Shown here piece by piece: positions 10,907 to 22,300 of a DNA stretch of 64,000 nt. Source of the DNA: Ciona intestinalis (taxonomy: Eukaryota > Chordata > Ascidiacea > Phlebobranchia > Cionidae); the NCBI RefSeq assembly GCF_000224145.3, contig NC_020173.2:3387620-3451619 (forward strand), given 5' to 3'. The notes below the pieces were generated by a model that had not been told where the DNA came from, searched no databases, and worked only from the letters and a program-made list of their open reading frames with translations. Position 1 is the stretch's first letter. Each line of letters starts with the position of its first letter. The position numbers and the translations under genes were made by a program.

Positions 10907-11723
10907 ACACTGAAGCAGTACAGACCGAAGTTTTGTGTTCAAATCACATCAATGTTATCTCGCTCACGAATAAAGATGCCTTGAGTGGCAGCCGCCGCCG
11001 CAAGTTTTGGATTTGCACCGTTAAAAGTGAGTGTTTATCATTCTTATAGAACAGGATGTTCGTGCTTTATCGCTGGTTGCAATAATATATTGTAAATATT
11101 TCTTTTATGTTACAATTTAAACAACACATTATTGACCAACTATGGAAAATTTTTCGTTCTTCCTTTTGTGACAATTTTAAACAACCCATTAGTGGCCACT
11201 GGGTTGAAGAAATTGCCGTAAAGTGTTGCCCAATGACACATACGAGCCTTGAACCTTTTCCGCAAGGTTAGAGACGGGCGCGCTAACCACTTTGGGCGCA
11301 GGGTGTTATTATGAGCCGTGTCTCTGGCTATATGTAAATTACAGCTCCTGCATGCTGTAACTAAAACATTTCCTATTTAAGTTAATTAATGTTTTAACAT
11401 TACAGATGCAGACACTACGCCATCTACTCCGCTATATACGAGTGTATTGGTACGAGCCGTTTCCGTGAACGCTGAGAATATTTCGGTAAGTTTAATGATC
11501 ACTGAACTCAAACTGTAGCAACCATTGTCGATTCATCTTGGGTTTAACAATAATTTCCAGCACTTTCGTAATACAAAATACCTACAATATTAAATATATG
11601 GTAACTGATAAATTTATAAAATTAAAAAGAGCGAAAAAGCTACAAATCTAACGTTTTATTACTTCTATGCAGAAAGAAGTCAAAAGACGGAACCAAAAGC
11701 GCAAGAACGAAGTGGAGCCATAG
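10907..11723 (+). CDS. Small spliced ORF of uncertain status (three exons)
   Basis: Three segments join in frame: about 10907-11026 (donor GTGAGT), 11406-11485 (acceptor TTACAG, donor GTAAGT) and 11673-11723 (acceptor TATGCAG, stop TAG). The joined reading gives a basic peptide including ALSGSRRRKFWICTVK, then TPSTPLYTSVLVRAVSV, and a lysine/arginine-rich end (KEVKRRNQKRKNEVEP). No ATG lies in this frame in the first exon, and a stop precedes it. Either another 5' exon is missing, the start is non-AUG, or this is a noncoding spliced RNA. The splice sites are good and the upstream promoter-like island supports transcription. I do not recognise the product. An alternative frame of exon 2 starts with ATG straight after the acceptor but stops after 20 codons. 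Confidence 0.3.
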
Positions 11724-13360
11724 CATTCCCAGACTAGGATTTATTCTTAGTCGATGTAAATACTAACTTATGTGAGCTGTAGCATAAAAAGTCCCTTAAT
11801 ATTGAATGCTTGTTTAAAATCGAATGTTTATGTGATGGCACACGGTGTTTGGTGTGGTGTGGGGAAGTGTATGGAGATCGAAAGATTAATTTGAAGTCCA
11901 CCTTTGTACACGTTAGTAATGTAACGTGGTTGGGAATCTTGGGTTTTATTCCTCTATGTGTGTGTGTGTGAGTAAACAACCTGCATAAGAACGGTGCGCG
12001 CAGGTCAGATTTCCAACTGTAACCCATACTCCTGGTGTCACTTATTAGCAAGGCCGGGCAGTCGGCATCGGATAGATAGAAGTGACATCGCTTTAACTAG
12101 GGATCGCTGTTAGGAAGTTTAAGTTAGGTAGAACTGGGACACTGCACCCGCGGCCGACACAACACGTGTCATTGCACTCAGGCCAAACAAGCAGTGCCTG
12201 GTTTGCGAAAACCATATTCCAACACGCCGGTGGTTAAAAGTCCGGTCAGCGAAAGCTGGTGGGTTCCACTGCAAAACAATTAGGCGCCAAACCTGCGACT
12301 AGGGTAGGGATAAAAAATTATTAAACTGTCAGGCCCCCTAAAAATAAAAAAAAACTAACTATTTAATTGTTAGGTTTACAGGTGTCGTTTTATGTTGTCA
12401 TTCCTTTTTTGAATTGACAACAAGCGCGAATATGCAACGCAAACTCGACGCTGTTGCGACGGATAAAGTGATTACTAAGATCACTCGGTTCGATCAGTCT
12501 TGCGTTGAAGCAAGATATAGTTAGCTCCCAAATCCGTTCTTATGCAGTTTCCCCACTTCGTAAACAACTAGTTATTTCGACGCGATGCGACGGTTTGCGA
12601 CGGTGCAATAAAAGCGGTTCTAAATATTAATTATAATTATAATTGTATTGGCCCATAGAGAATGCTGTGTTGCTTGGCTTATTGTATGGGGTGGGGTATG
12701 GTGGTGTTGGGGGTTTGTGGTGTTCATTGTATGTATTGATACACACTCACATTATACACAAAGTGAACTGTAATATTCTGATAAATCCATGATGTGGGCA
12801 TTTGTGTAAGGTCTCCAGAGTGACGTCATCCTTTGGGTCTATTGCGTCATAATTGATGACGAAAAACATGACTGGATTTAAATAAAGATTACTTTAAGCT
12901 TGCTGTAATTAAATACGTACGTGTTCCAATACTATGCATATTATGAGGTAACCGTCTCTGAAATCTCTGATTCGTCTACTATTGTTGAACTTGCTGATAA
13001 TGGGTCCTTTAAATGGGGTTGTCATTGCGGCGGATAGGAGGCTTGCATGGGGTGTCTGACGTTTTTGTATACATGATGTGCGCATTAATTCTCCATCATT
13101 GGCAATTTTTGTTTTTAGCGTTCGGTACCGATTTTTACGTATTTTTTGTCTTTTGTTACTCGCTGGCGCTTTTTTATTTTTACGTTCCGTGGAGCTCCAT
13201 TTTTGTTCTCGTTCTCGTTTTCATTTTTTGTCTTTCTCGTTTTCATTTTTTGTCTTTTTGTCTTTCGCAAAAATGCCAATGAAAGAGAATTAATTTCGTA
13301 CAGATGTTATGCGTGTTTGTAATCTCTATGCAACCTCTACTCCAGTGATGTGGCAGTAAC
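11724..13360. other. Intergenic, no gene seen
   Basis: No ORF with coding character. 12050-12300 is relatively GC-rich and contains 'ggcgccaaacctgcg', resembling the 'aaggtttggcgcc' end of repeats at 41.0 and 41.5 kb, so it may be an old repeat. A short (GT)n run is at about 11957-11970, and a 24-bp unit 'ctcgttttcattttttgtctt' is doubled at about 13210-13260. Confidence 0.45.
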
Positions 13361-13692
13361 CCTGGGAGCCTGTCTAACTATTGGGGCTCTGTTTTAGGGA
13401 GCCTATCTAACTGTGGGGGCTCTGTTTTAGGGAGCCTATCTAACTGTGGGGGCTCTGTTTTGGGGAGCCTATCTAACTGTGGGGGCTCTGTTTTGGGGAG
13501 CCTATCTAACTGTGGGGGCTCTGTTTTGGGGAGCCTATCTAACTGTGGGGGCTCTGTTTTGGGGAGCCTATCTAACTGTGGGGGCTCTGTTTTGGGGAGC
13601 CTATCTAACTGTGGGGGCTCTGTTTTGGGGAGCCTATCTAACTGTGGGGGCTCTGTTTTGGGGAGCCTATCTAACTGTGGGGGCTCTTTTAA
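13361..13692. repeat. 33-bp minisatellite, about 10 copies
   Basis: The unit contains 'gggagcctatctaactgtgg' followed by 'gggctctgtttt'. The first copies differ by a few bases (ctgtctaactatt, tttta) and the later ones are near identical. Because the period is a multiple of three, some frames stay open (GALFWGAYLTV repeats), but there is no independent sign of coding. Confidence 0.9.
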
Positions 13693-13939
13693 AAACTTAC
13701 TGAAATTTTAAGTCCTGCTTGTCCAGTCATGGTGACTGAGAATTTACAGTTCTACACTTCATTCCACACATACAAACATATACATAAACAACTGCGGTGA
13801 AAATGATTAGGTGCTACAGCTCACCCCTTCTATATTTTTATATTTTAAATCATTGGATCAGCCAATGTCAGGTCAGAAGTGCGTGCCGTGTCCCAATTTC
13901 TTGTGTCTTGTGTCCAATTTCTCACAGTACGCCTCTTAA

Positions 13940-14230
13940 CGCGGTAAGCCACGTATAACGATGGTGTGTTGGGAGGTGTAAGTTCAGTTTATAAGACGGT
14001 CAGTCCAGGTTGCAGTTCTGGTTGTGTGTGTTGTTCGTGTTTGCGGCAACTTTGCAATCGCTACGCTCATCGAAAACCGTTGGGTGGCGTCGATCGCTTC
14101 CTAGCGTGCCTTGATCATCTTGAAACAGAAGATCAAGGTCCAGGTATAAATAGGGCTACTGGCGAGAGGTCCTGGTAAAAAAAACCTCAACGACCACGAG
14201 CGAAGCAGCCTCCTGGGCGTGGTTGGAATC
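13940..14230 (+). other. Possible transcription unit or structured RNA with TATA box
   Basis: A GC-richer block holds TATAAATAGG at about 14144-14153. Just before it is the hairpin CCTTGATC..GATCAAGG (8-bp perfect stem, 14-nt loop, about 14109-14138). Downstream is the pair CCACG..CGTGG. The block could be a small RNA gene, a SINE or the promoter of something not recognised. I see no tRNA or snRNA signature. Confidence 0.25.
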
Positions 14231-14357
14231 TTCGTTTTAAAATAAAATAAATAAACAAGCATTCAATATATTATAAGCAGATTCATATTGTACCAACATT
14301 TCGTCTAATACCTTGATGATGTTTCACTACATGGCACAAGAAATGTTTGTGCAATAA

Positions 14358-15395
14358 ATGTCGAATCCCTTCGACACTTTATTTAATTCCTAACAATATT
14401 CAATTTTTAGAATAAACCGCACAATTTTTAAATAAAAAGCAATCACATGAAAAGCTAAATTAAGCACACAATTTCTAAGATAACTGACTGATTCAGTAAT
14501 ATCCATATGAAAGCACTTGCATTTTGAAAAACAAAACACTAATTTTGTTGCCGATTAATAAAAATAAAATTATATTTTTAAAACACTAAATAAATCTTGT
14601 TGTTGCTGTTAAACCCATTTTAACTTCTCAACTTTCCGGATAAAAAGGAACTTTACTTAGAACTTACTTGTTGAACAAAGAAGAATTTACTGGGCCTTAT
14701 ATTTAATTCAAAACTCACATGAAAGAATGAATGAGTGAAAATTACTTTGTCTCTTTGGTCACGATAACGAGGAACGCGGAGTTTACAAAAACGAAAAGTT
14801 GGGTAGTAACGGTACAGAAAAACAGTTGTTAAAACACGCATAAAAAGAAATAATGTTAAAGAAATAATGTTTTGGATGAAATGTCGAATCCCTTCGACAC
14901 TTTATGTAATTCCTAACAATATATAATTTATTGATAAACCGCACAATTTTTAAATAAAAAGCAATCACATGAAAAGCTAAATTAAGCACACAATTTCTAA
15001 GATAACTGACTGATTCAGTAATTTCCATATGAAAGCACTTGCATTTTGAAAACCAAAACACTAATTTTGTTGCCGATTAATAAAAATAAAATTATATTTT
15101 TAAAACACTAAATAAATCTTGTTGTTGCTGTTAAACCCATTTTAACTTCTCGACTTTCCGGATAAAAAGGAACTTTACTTAGAACTTGTTGAACAAAGAA
15201 GAATTTACTGGGCCTTATATTTAATTCAAAACTCACATGAAAGAATGAATGAGTGAAAATTACTTTGTCTCTTTGGTCACGATAACGAGGAACGCGGAGT
15301 TTACAAAAACGAAAAGTTGGGCAGTAACGGTACAGAAAAACAGTTGTTAAAACACGCCTAAAATGAAATAATGTTAAAGAAATAATGGATGAAAG
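14358..15395. repeat. Tandem duplication, period 523 bp
   Basis: Two near-identical units start at 14358 and 14881, both with 'atgtcgaatcccttcgacac', whose first 16 bases after the AT form the inverted repeat GTCGAA..TTCGAC. They continue in parallel through 'ataaaccgcacaattttta', 'ctgactgattcagtaat' and 'ggtcacgataacgagg' to 'aaacacgc.taaaa'. Few differences (a short indel in 'gaacttacttgttgaac', some substitutions) imply a recent duplication. A diverged relative is at 4325-4480, so the unit is itself a dispersed repeat. Confidence 0.85.
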
Positions 15396-15675
15396 TCGTG
15401 GCAGTTACACCGTAACCATAGATTTGATACATTTCTACAGAATCGTGTTTGAATTGTTGGACCGTAGATTTAATACATTTATACAAAGTTTTAATGTTTC
15501 GAGTATATTAAAGCAGAATTCAATATGCCATTAAAAGCAGCGCCGTAAAATTAGGTTTTGAGTTCTACACGTTTAGAAGTTGAATGATGTGAATATATGA
15601 TTATCAATTCTTTACTTTTCAGAAGCTGTAGTGGTATATGATTGACACATTAGATTTAAATGAAAACCTTTTACT

Positions 15676-15930
15676 TTGTATAACAAACAAGCAAAGCTGA
15701 ATCAAAATGCATTTGAAACATTATTAATGACGAGTATATACTTGAACTTTACCAAGAAAATTCGTAGACCGGTAAAATTTAGGGCTGAATTTGAAAGGGT
15801 TCACAGAATTTGTAAAATGAAAATTGGGTTGATGCCTTTGCTGATAAAAAAAAGTTTCCGTGCCAGTGAAGAAACCTCTCCAGACAATGATGACCAAGCA
15901 ATAAAAAAAAGTAAGAAAGTAGACCTGTAG
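15676..15930 (+). CDS. Unassigned ORF bordering the 20-bp minisatellite
   Basis: An open frame with a basic, coding-like composition (KKIRRPVKFRAEFERVHRIC, later ending KKSKKVDL and TAG). It is closed upstream by a TGA at about 15660 and has no ATG until codon 18. It ends about 14 bp before the minisatellite starts. It could be the last exon of a gene whose other exons were not found, or a relic. No domain is recognised. Confidence 0.25.
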   Translation: MYNKQAKLNQNAFETLLMTSIYLNFTKKIRRPVKFRAEFERVHRICKMKIGLMPLLIKKSFRASEETSPDNDDQAIKKSKKVDL

Positions 15931-15943
15931 TTGCTTGTGTCAT

Positions 15944-18018
15944 ATTTATGTCATGTGTGTCATATTTATGTCATGTGTGTCGTATTTATGTCAGGTGTGT
16001 CGTATTTATGTCATGTGTTTTATGTCATGAGTGTCGTATTTATGTCGTATCTATGAGATTTATGTCAGGTGTGTCGTATTTATGTCAGGTGTGTCGTATT
16101 TATGTCATGTGTTTTATGTCATGAGTGTCGTATTAATGTCGTATTAATGAGATTAATGTCAGGTGTGTCATATTAATGTCGTATTCATGTCATATTTATG
16201 TCAGGTGTGTCATATTTATGTCATGTGTGTCGTATTCATGTCATGTGTGTCGTATTTTTATATATGTCATATTAATGTCATGTGTGTCGTATTAATGTCA
16301 TGTGTGTCATATCCAGGTCAGGTGTGTCATATTAATGTCAGGTGTGTCGTATTCATGTNNNNNNNNNNNNNNNNNNNNNNNNNNNNNNNNNNNNNNNNNN
16401 NNNNNNNNCATGACACACATGACATAAATACGACACACATGACATAAATACGACACACCGGACATAAATATGACATAAATACGACACACATGACATAAAT
16501 ATGACACACCTGACATAAATATGACATAAATACGACACACCTGACATAAATATTACATAAATACGACACACCTGACATAAATATGACACAAATACGACAC
16601 ACCTGACATAACATGACTACATAAATAGACACACCTGACATAAATACGACACACCTGACATAAATGATGACATAAATACGACAAACCTGACGTTAATATG
16701 ACATAAATACGACACACATGACGTAACATATGACATAAATACGACACACATGTCATAGACATGACATAAATACGACACACCTGACATAAATATGACACAC
16801 CTGACATAAATACATAAATAAATACGACACACCTGACATAAAATGACATAAATATACGACACACCTGACATAAATATGACACGTATGTATACGACACACA
16901 TATACATACACATGACATATAAAACACACACCTCACCTAGACATAAAATACGACACACCTGACATAAATGACATAAACAAATACACACACATGACATAAA
17001 TACGTCATGTGTGCAACACATCTGACATAAATATGACATAAATACGACACACCTGACATAAATATGACATAAATACGACACAAATGACATAAATAAATAC
17101 GACACACATGTCATAAACATTACATAAATAAATACGACACACTAATGACATAAATACGTCACACGTGTCATAAATATGCACACATGTCATAAACATGACA
17201 TAAATACGACACACATGACATAAATATGACACACCTGACATAAATGACATAAATAAATAGACACACATGTCATAGGCATGACATAAATAAATACGACACA
17301 CATGACATAAATATGTCATGTGTGTCATATTCACATCTGACATAAATATGACATAAATACGACACACCTGACATAAATATGACATAAATACGACACACCT
17401 GACATAAATATGACACACATGTCATAGACATGACATAAATACGACACACCTGACATAAATATGACACACCTGACATAAATATGACATAAATACGACACAC
17501 CTGACATAAATATTACATAAATACGACACACCTGACATAAATATGACACACATGTCATAGACATGACATAAATACGACACACCTGACATAAATATGACAC
17601 ACCTGACATAAATGACATAAATAAATACGACAAACATGACATTGGCATGACATAAATAAATACGACACACATGACATAAATACGTCATGTGTGTCATATT
17701 TATGTCATGTGTGTCGTATTTATGTCATGTGTGTCATATTTATGTCATGTGTGTCATATTTATGTCATGTGTGTCGTATTTATGTCATGTGTGTCGTATT
17801 TATGCCATGTGTGTCGTATTTATGTCATATTTATGTCATGTGTCTATGACATGTGTGTCATATTTATGACATGTGTATCATTTTTATGTCATGTATGTCA
17901 TATTTATGTCATGTGTGTCGTATTTATGTCATGTGTGTCGTATTTATGTCATATTTATGTCATGTGTGTCGTATTTATGTCATAGGCTATTTATGTCATA
18001 TGTGTCGTATTTATGTCA
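15944..18018. repeat. 20-bp minisatellite with orientation switches (long inverted arrays)
   Basis: The unit is about TGTGTCGTATTTATGTCATG (20 bp; variants CATG/CAGG, CGTATT/CATATT). From 15944 to the gap at 16359 it runs in the plus orientation. From 16409 to about 17683 nearly all units are reverse-complemented. From 17690 to 18018 they are plus again. The switch at about 17665-17700 is a near-perfect palindrome (ACACATGACATAAATACGTCATGTGT in outline). Short flipped patches also occur near 17005 and 17315. Several frames stay open on both strands only because the unit lacks stops; this is not a gene. Confidence 0.95.
16359..16408. other. Assembly gap (50 N) inside the minisatellite
   Basis: Exactly 50 N, at a point where the array changes orientation. 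The true length is unknown, and the repeat could be much longer. Confidence 0.98.
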
Positions 18019-19377
18019 TGGCAGAATAGACTACTGCTAATGTAAATATATAAAAATTTAGAGTCCCATTTTCCCCCACATTGTAGTTTTGTATGTTTTC
18101 ATTGCCAAAATTTACACCTCCGGGGGTTTTCAACTATAAGATACTGATATAATAAAAAGATAATATTTTAAAAATGTATTCCAAATTTAGTCATTTGCAC
18201 TTGGTGATAATTTGTAGAAGTGGCTTGTGCCAAAAACAGAGTAGTAATACCCAATTTGTAGCAAAAATAAAAACTTTATCAATAGTTATTATAATTTGTT
18301 TTTTGTTTTTAGAAGTTCATATACATTATTGATGTGTTGGGATACACTATTTATCCATTGATGTTCGAACAATACCCATTGTCATTCAAACAATACCAAT
18401 TGTTATGCAATAATATAATGTATAGGTAACATGTTAAAAACTAGAGCAGTAGGGCAAGGAAAGGAATGTTTAGACTTAATTTTCAAAGCGTACAGTATTA
18501 TTTCGTGTTATTTACATATATTCCTATTTCTAAATACACTTAATAATCAAAATTAACAATGATTTTAAACTGTCCCAACTTATCCTGTGTGTTTTCGAAT
18601 TTGTAAAATTTCACTTGTTGTGCGGATCACTAAATACCTCCTCGTGTGTTTTATTATATTTTATTAAATTGGTGTCAATTAATAAAGGAAGGATAGTACT
18701 AATTCGTGGTATTACCCAAAAATTTGGCAATATGTGCTTAAGAGTTCCATCTTCCCCACTGTACTATAAAACTTGGACGAGACATGGAAGGGCCAAGAAC
18801 AAGATATAGACTAGACGGGGACAGGTCAAGACATGGACGAAACACACATTGTCTGAAACTATGTTTGAATTTACAAAAGACACTGCATGTTACGGCTGTT
18901 GAAGTTTTATTGCTTTATGCGTTTAGAATCGAAGAGTAGAATACTATTCGCTTTGGAACATCGGCAACCAGCGCAGTTGCGCGCAATTTATAACTCTAAT
19001 TGTAGAGCATCTGCGCTGGGCGCTGGCGTCGATTGCGCTTAATAACAAATTACAGTGAAAGCAAGAACAAACAAAGGAATTTCACGATTCGGTGCATGAA
19101 GACGATACGAGTTGTACAAAGGGAATAATGTACCACGTGAAAAAAATGTCACGTGACAGGACGGACTACAACTTCTGTGTATGTTGGGTATACTGGGGTT
19201 ATAAAAAATCGGATACCGACAATATTCACATGCACTTATGCAACTCAGCCATCCAGGTGTATATACTGCATTGAAAGGAAACTTTGCGATAACTACAATA
19301 TACCTGTAGTGACGGTTTGAAGTTAATGATACTGTTAGGGATCAAGAATAACACAGATTTGCTAACACTGGTGTTTA
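18019..19377. other. Intergenic and TESK 3' flank, no gene seen
   Basis: No coding ORF. A fragment of the miniature element's right end ('gttccatcttccccactgtactata') lies at about 18738-18768. The TESK 3'UTR should occupy the right part; on the minus strand an AATAAA is found at about 18904-18910, some 470 nt after the stop. 18960-19040 is rich in GCGC-type repeats ('gcgcagttgcgcgcaa', 'gcgctgggcgctggcg'). Confidence 0.45.
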
Positions 19378-22300
19378 CTACAATACTGCGTCTCCTTGCC
19401 AGGTATATGTGGCATGGAGCGGATTTTCGTTGCTGTTCCAATCTATAGTAGTACGGGCCCCAAGACTGCAACTGGCTGCAACACGGCCCGTAGAAGGCAC
19501 CTGGGGTGCAGGAAGTCCGTCTTCGTTAATACACCAAGTGTTGGAGCATTTTTCGCGAGTGATGCCTGGGTGTTCCACTAAGGATGATAGGACAGTGTCT
19601 TCATACCCGGAGTCACGGTGTGTGGATTTTGGTTGTCGAAGTCGAACGTTGTCGTTGTATGGTTGGTAGTTATTGTTCAGTGATCGATTCTCTTTCTCGT
19701 ATGCAGAGTGAAGGGGATCATTTCTCCTCTTCCGTGTAATTTCTGCAGACTGTAAAGATGCTGTGAGATCGCTACTGGAGCATCCGGAGGATGTAGAGGA
19801 AAAGGAGTCAGATTTACGGAGATTGTCTTCCGTTTCACAAGGCTTTGTAAGGTTATCAGTTTGTACGGGAATGGCTGGCGGTTCTGGAGGCTGCTGTGTA
19901 TTGTCTTTAGAAAGCACTTCTTTTTGTATTTTAGAAGTGCATGTTGTCTCTGTATTCGCTGCATCAGTGTCCGTAAGATCAGTCTTTGGTATCGGACTTT
20001 TTTCTACCTCAGTTTCCGTCTCTTCTTTAATGGAGCTGGGGTTTGAAACAGGTTGGAAGATTTCAGCGCTTGTATTTGAACGAGGCTTCCGTAATACCGT
20101 CTCTTTGGGTAACTTTTCCGGATCCTCCGTAATTTGGTGAAACAGCGCTTTGATGCGAGAAACATCCGGCATGCTGATGCAGCGACGGGAAGAGCGGAGG
20201 TTCCTAGAGAGGACGGATACAACCGATGCGAGGGACTGACGTTCTGTCTCCGAGAAGCTCTGACCCTCCGCACGCTTCCGCATACACCACCAAGATGCGA
20301 GATCGTTTCCGCGAGGAGACAAGAGCATTGCTCTGTGCTTCGCTCGCTGGTACTCGCATCCATCGCATCTTCCGTGTTCTGGAGTGCTGCTCCGGGAGCC
20401 AAAGCTGCTGGAGCTCAAGTGATGCTGGGAGTGAGATGGGGAGGGGAGGTGTAAGGAGGGAGGAGGAGTGATGTTGGGATGTGCGGAGTCACCTGGAGAT
20501 AAGAAAATGATGAGGAAAAATATAAAAACGGGCTGATGTGTTATTATGTTGGAGGGTTACTTTTGTTGTACATGGTATTATGGACTTATACAAATTAATA
20601 TAAAGATAATTTAAGGTGTTGGAGACATTAAAAGATTATATTGTGACGACCCGCCACGTGTGTGTGCGCTTCAATATAAAGAAAAAGATATAAAGAAAAA
20701 TAGTACGAAATTTGAATCATACTTTGGTTAAACTTCACAAGTTTCACAACGGTTCAGTTCACAAGTTCCCCAAAATGGGCGGAATTAGTTCGAAACGTTG
20801 TGAAAAACAAGTTAAACTGACGTGTAACAGTTAAGCTATATTTTAGATCAGTGTAAGTCCTTACACTTACCAAACACTGAAGATCTGGGTCGGGTTTTTT
20901 TCGGCGGAGTTTTCAGTTCGTTTCTCCACACTGACTTGAGGTCACGTGGGGTTGAAAGGTCAAAGGTCATCTCCAACAAAGCGAGACTTGGTTCGTCGAT
21001 CAATTTACGATTACCGCCTTCCAAGTGCTGAAAATGGTCAAGTTTTTAGATACGGTCATCAGTACACTAATTCCCCTTTTATATTTCTTACTGTTGCGTT
21101 ATAAGCCCGCGAACTCGTCCCACGTTACACAACGTCACATTACTGACTGCTAACTTATTTCCACTTTATTTTTGTGTAAGTGCGCCAATGGATACAGTAG
21201 CAAAAACGGCTGTTTTACGTGTGGTTTGTGGTGTACCACGGTCAACCGACGTTGTACACGTATAATACGAATAGTTTAATATGATCGATTGTCGTACTTT
21301 CGGTTGAAGATGTAGAAATGTTATTTGTGTAACCGAAACTAGTAGAGACGACACTCTTGTGTTATTTTAGCCACGTAAGGATGTATAGATTGTATGCAAA
21401 TTTGTTCATAAAGTGGTGAACGGGTATGAGTCATGCATATGTTCTATTACCGTGCGGGATATATAGTAAGGTGGGGGAAGACGGGATACCTTTAGCACAT
21501 TATATTTAAAATTTCCGATAGCGTTTAATACATTTTAAAACGGTCTATTAGAATCGTGACTGAGCATACGGTTTTATAGTTGTTTGAATGTTTTTTGTTT
21601 ACTACCGAATGGGACGAGAAATTAGAATAAAAAGATGTCCCATCTTCCCCCACACCACGATATTACTATTTAACTGGATAGGTCTTATTTTCATATTAAT
21701 AAGAACTCAGAACTCTTTTGATAATATGGCATGTAGTTGTATAGTAAATACCACGAATGTGCAAATAATAGGGGTCTGCATTAGACTATATACCTCAAGA
21801 GCGGAGAAAGGGTTAGCAAATACGTCACTTTCTGCTGCGTCATCGTTGAACGAGCATGATGATGACGCAACCATGTTGGCAGCATGAGTCAGCAATTCTC
21901 GGGAAATGTCGGAGAAACTACGAGATAGTCGGGAGCATGATGACGGTCGCTTGCTCTGTGATGTAATAATAGGGATAAAACGCGGGCAAAATACATGAAA
22001 ATTGTGAGGGTTGGGATATTAACAAAAAAAAAACATTAAAAATTGTTGTGTCAATTACAGGGTTGGGATATTACCAAAAAAAAAACATTAAAAATTGTTG
22101 TGTCAATTGGTATAGGCATTAATCTATCCAAATCGAAGATAAATAAAATAGATGTAATGTCGTTTAAAATAAATGTCATCGTATTGGTTGTAATTTTTTA
22201 CTGACTTACGAAATTCGAGGTTTGGCCTGCTCATCCCGTTTGACAGAATAAAACACACACATAATGTGCGAATAATATGTATTCGTAACTAGCTGTGAAG

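Noticed and set aside
13446..13711. ORFs of GALFWGAYLTV or GSLSNCGGSV repeats
   Set aside because: A by-product of the 33-bp minisatellite, whose period is a multiple of three. No gene context.
16163..17985. Many long overlapping ORFs on both strands (MCHIYVMCVVFMS-like repeats)
   Set aside because: They arise because the 20-bp minisatellite unit lacks stops in several frames. The peptides merely repeat the unit, run through an N gap, and have no start context or splice support.
13361..18018. Minisatellites considered as CRISPR arrays
   Set aside because: Units are contiguous without unique spacers, no cas genes are present, and the genome is eukaryotic.
19226..20471. Plus-strand and other-frame ORFs over the last TESK exon
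   Set aside because: Shadows of the 371-codon real exon, which is linked by phase to the kinase exons.
21794..21874. ATG at 21874 as an alternative start of a separate gene
   Set aside because: The frame continues upstream to a good acceptor (tacatcacag) at 21956 in phase 0, and the extended exon carries the TESK tail motif SRSFSDI, so it is an internal exon.
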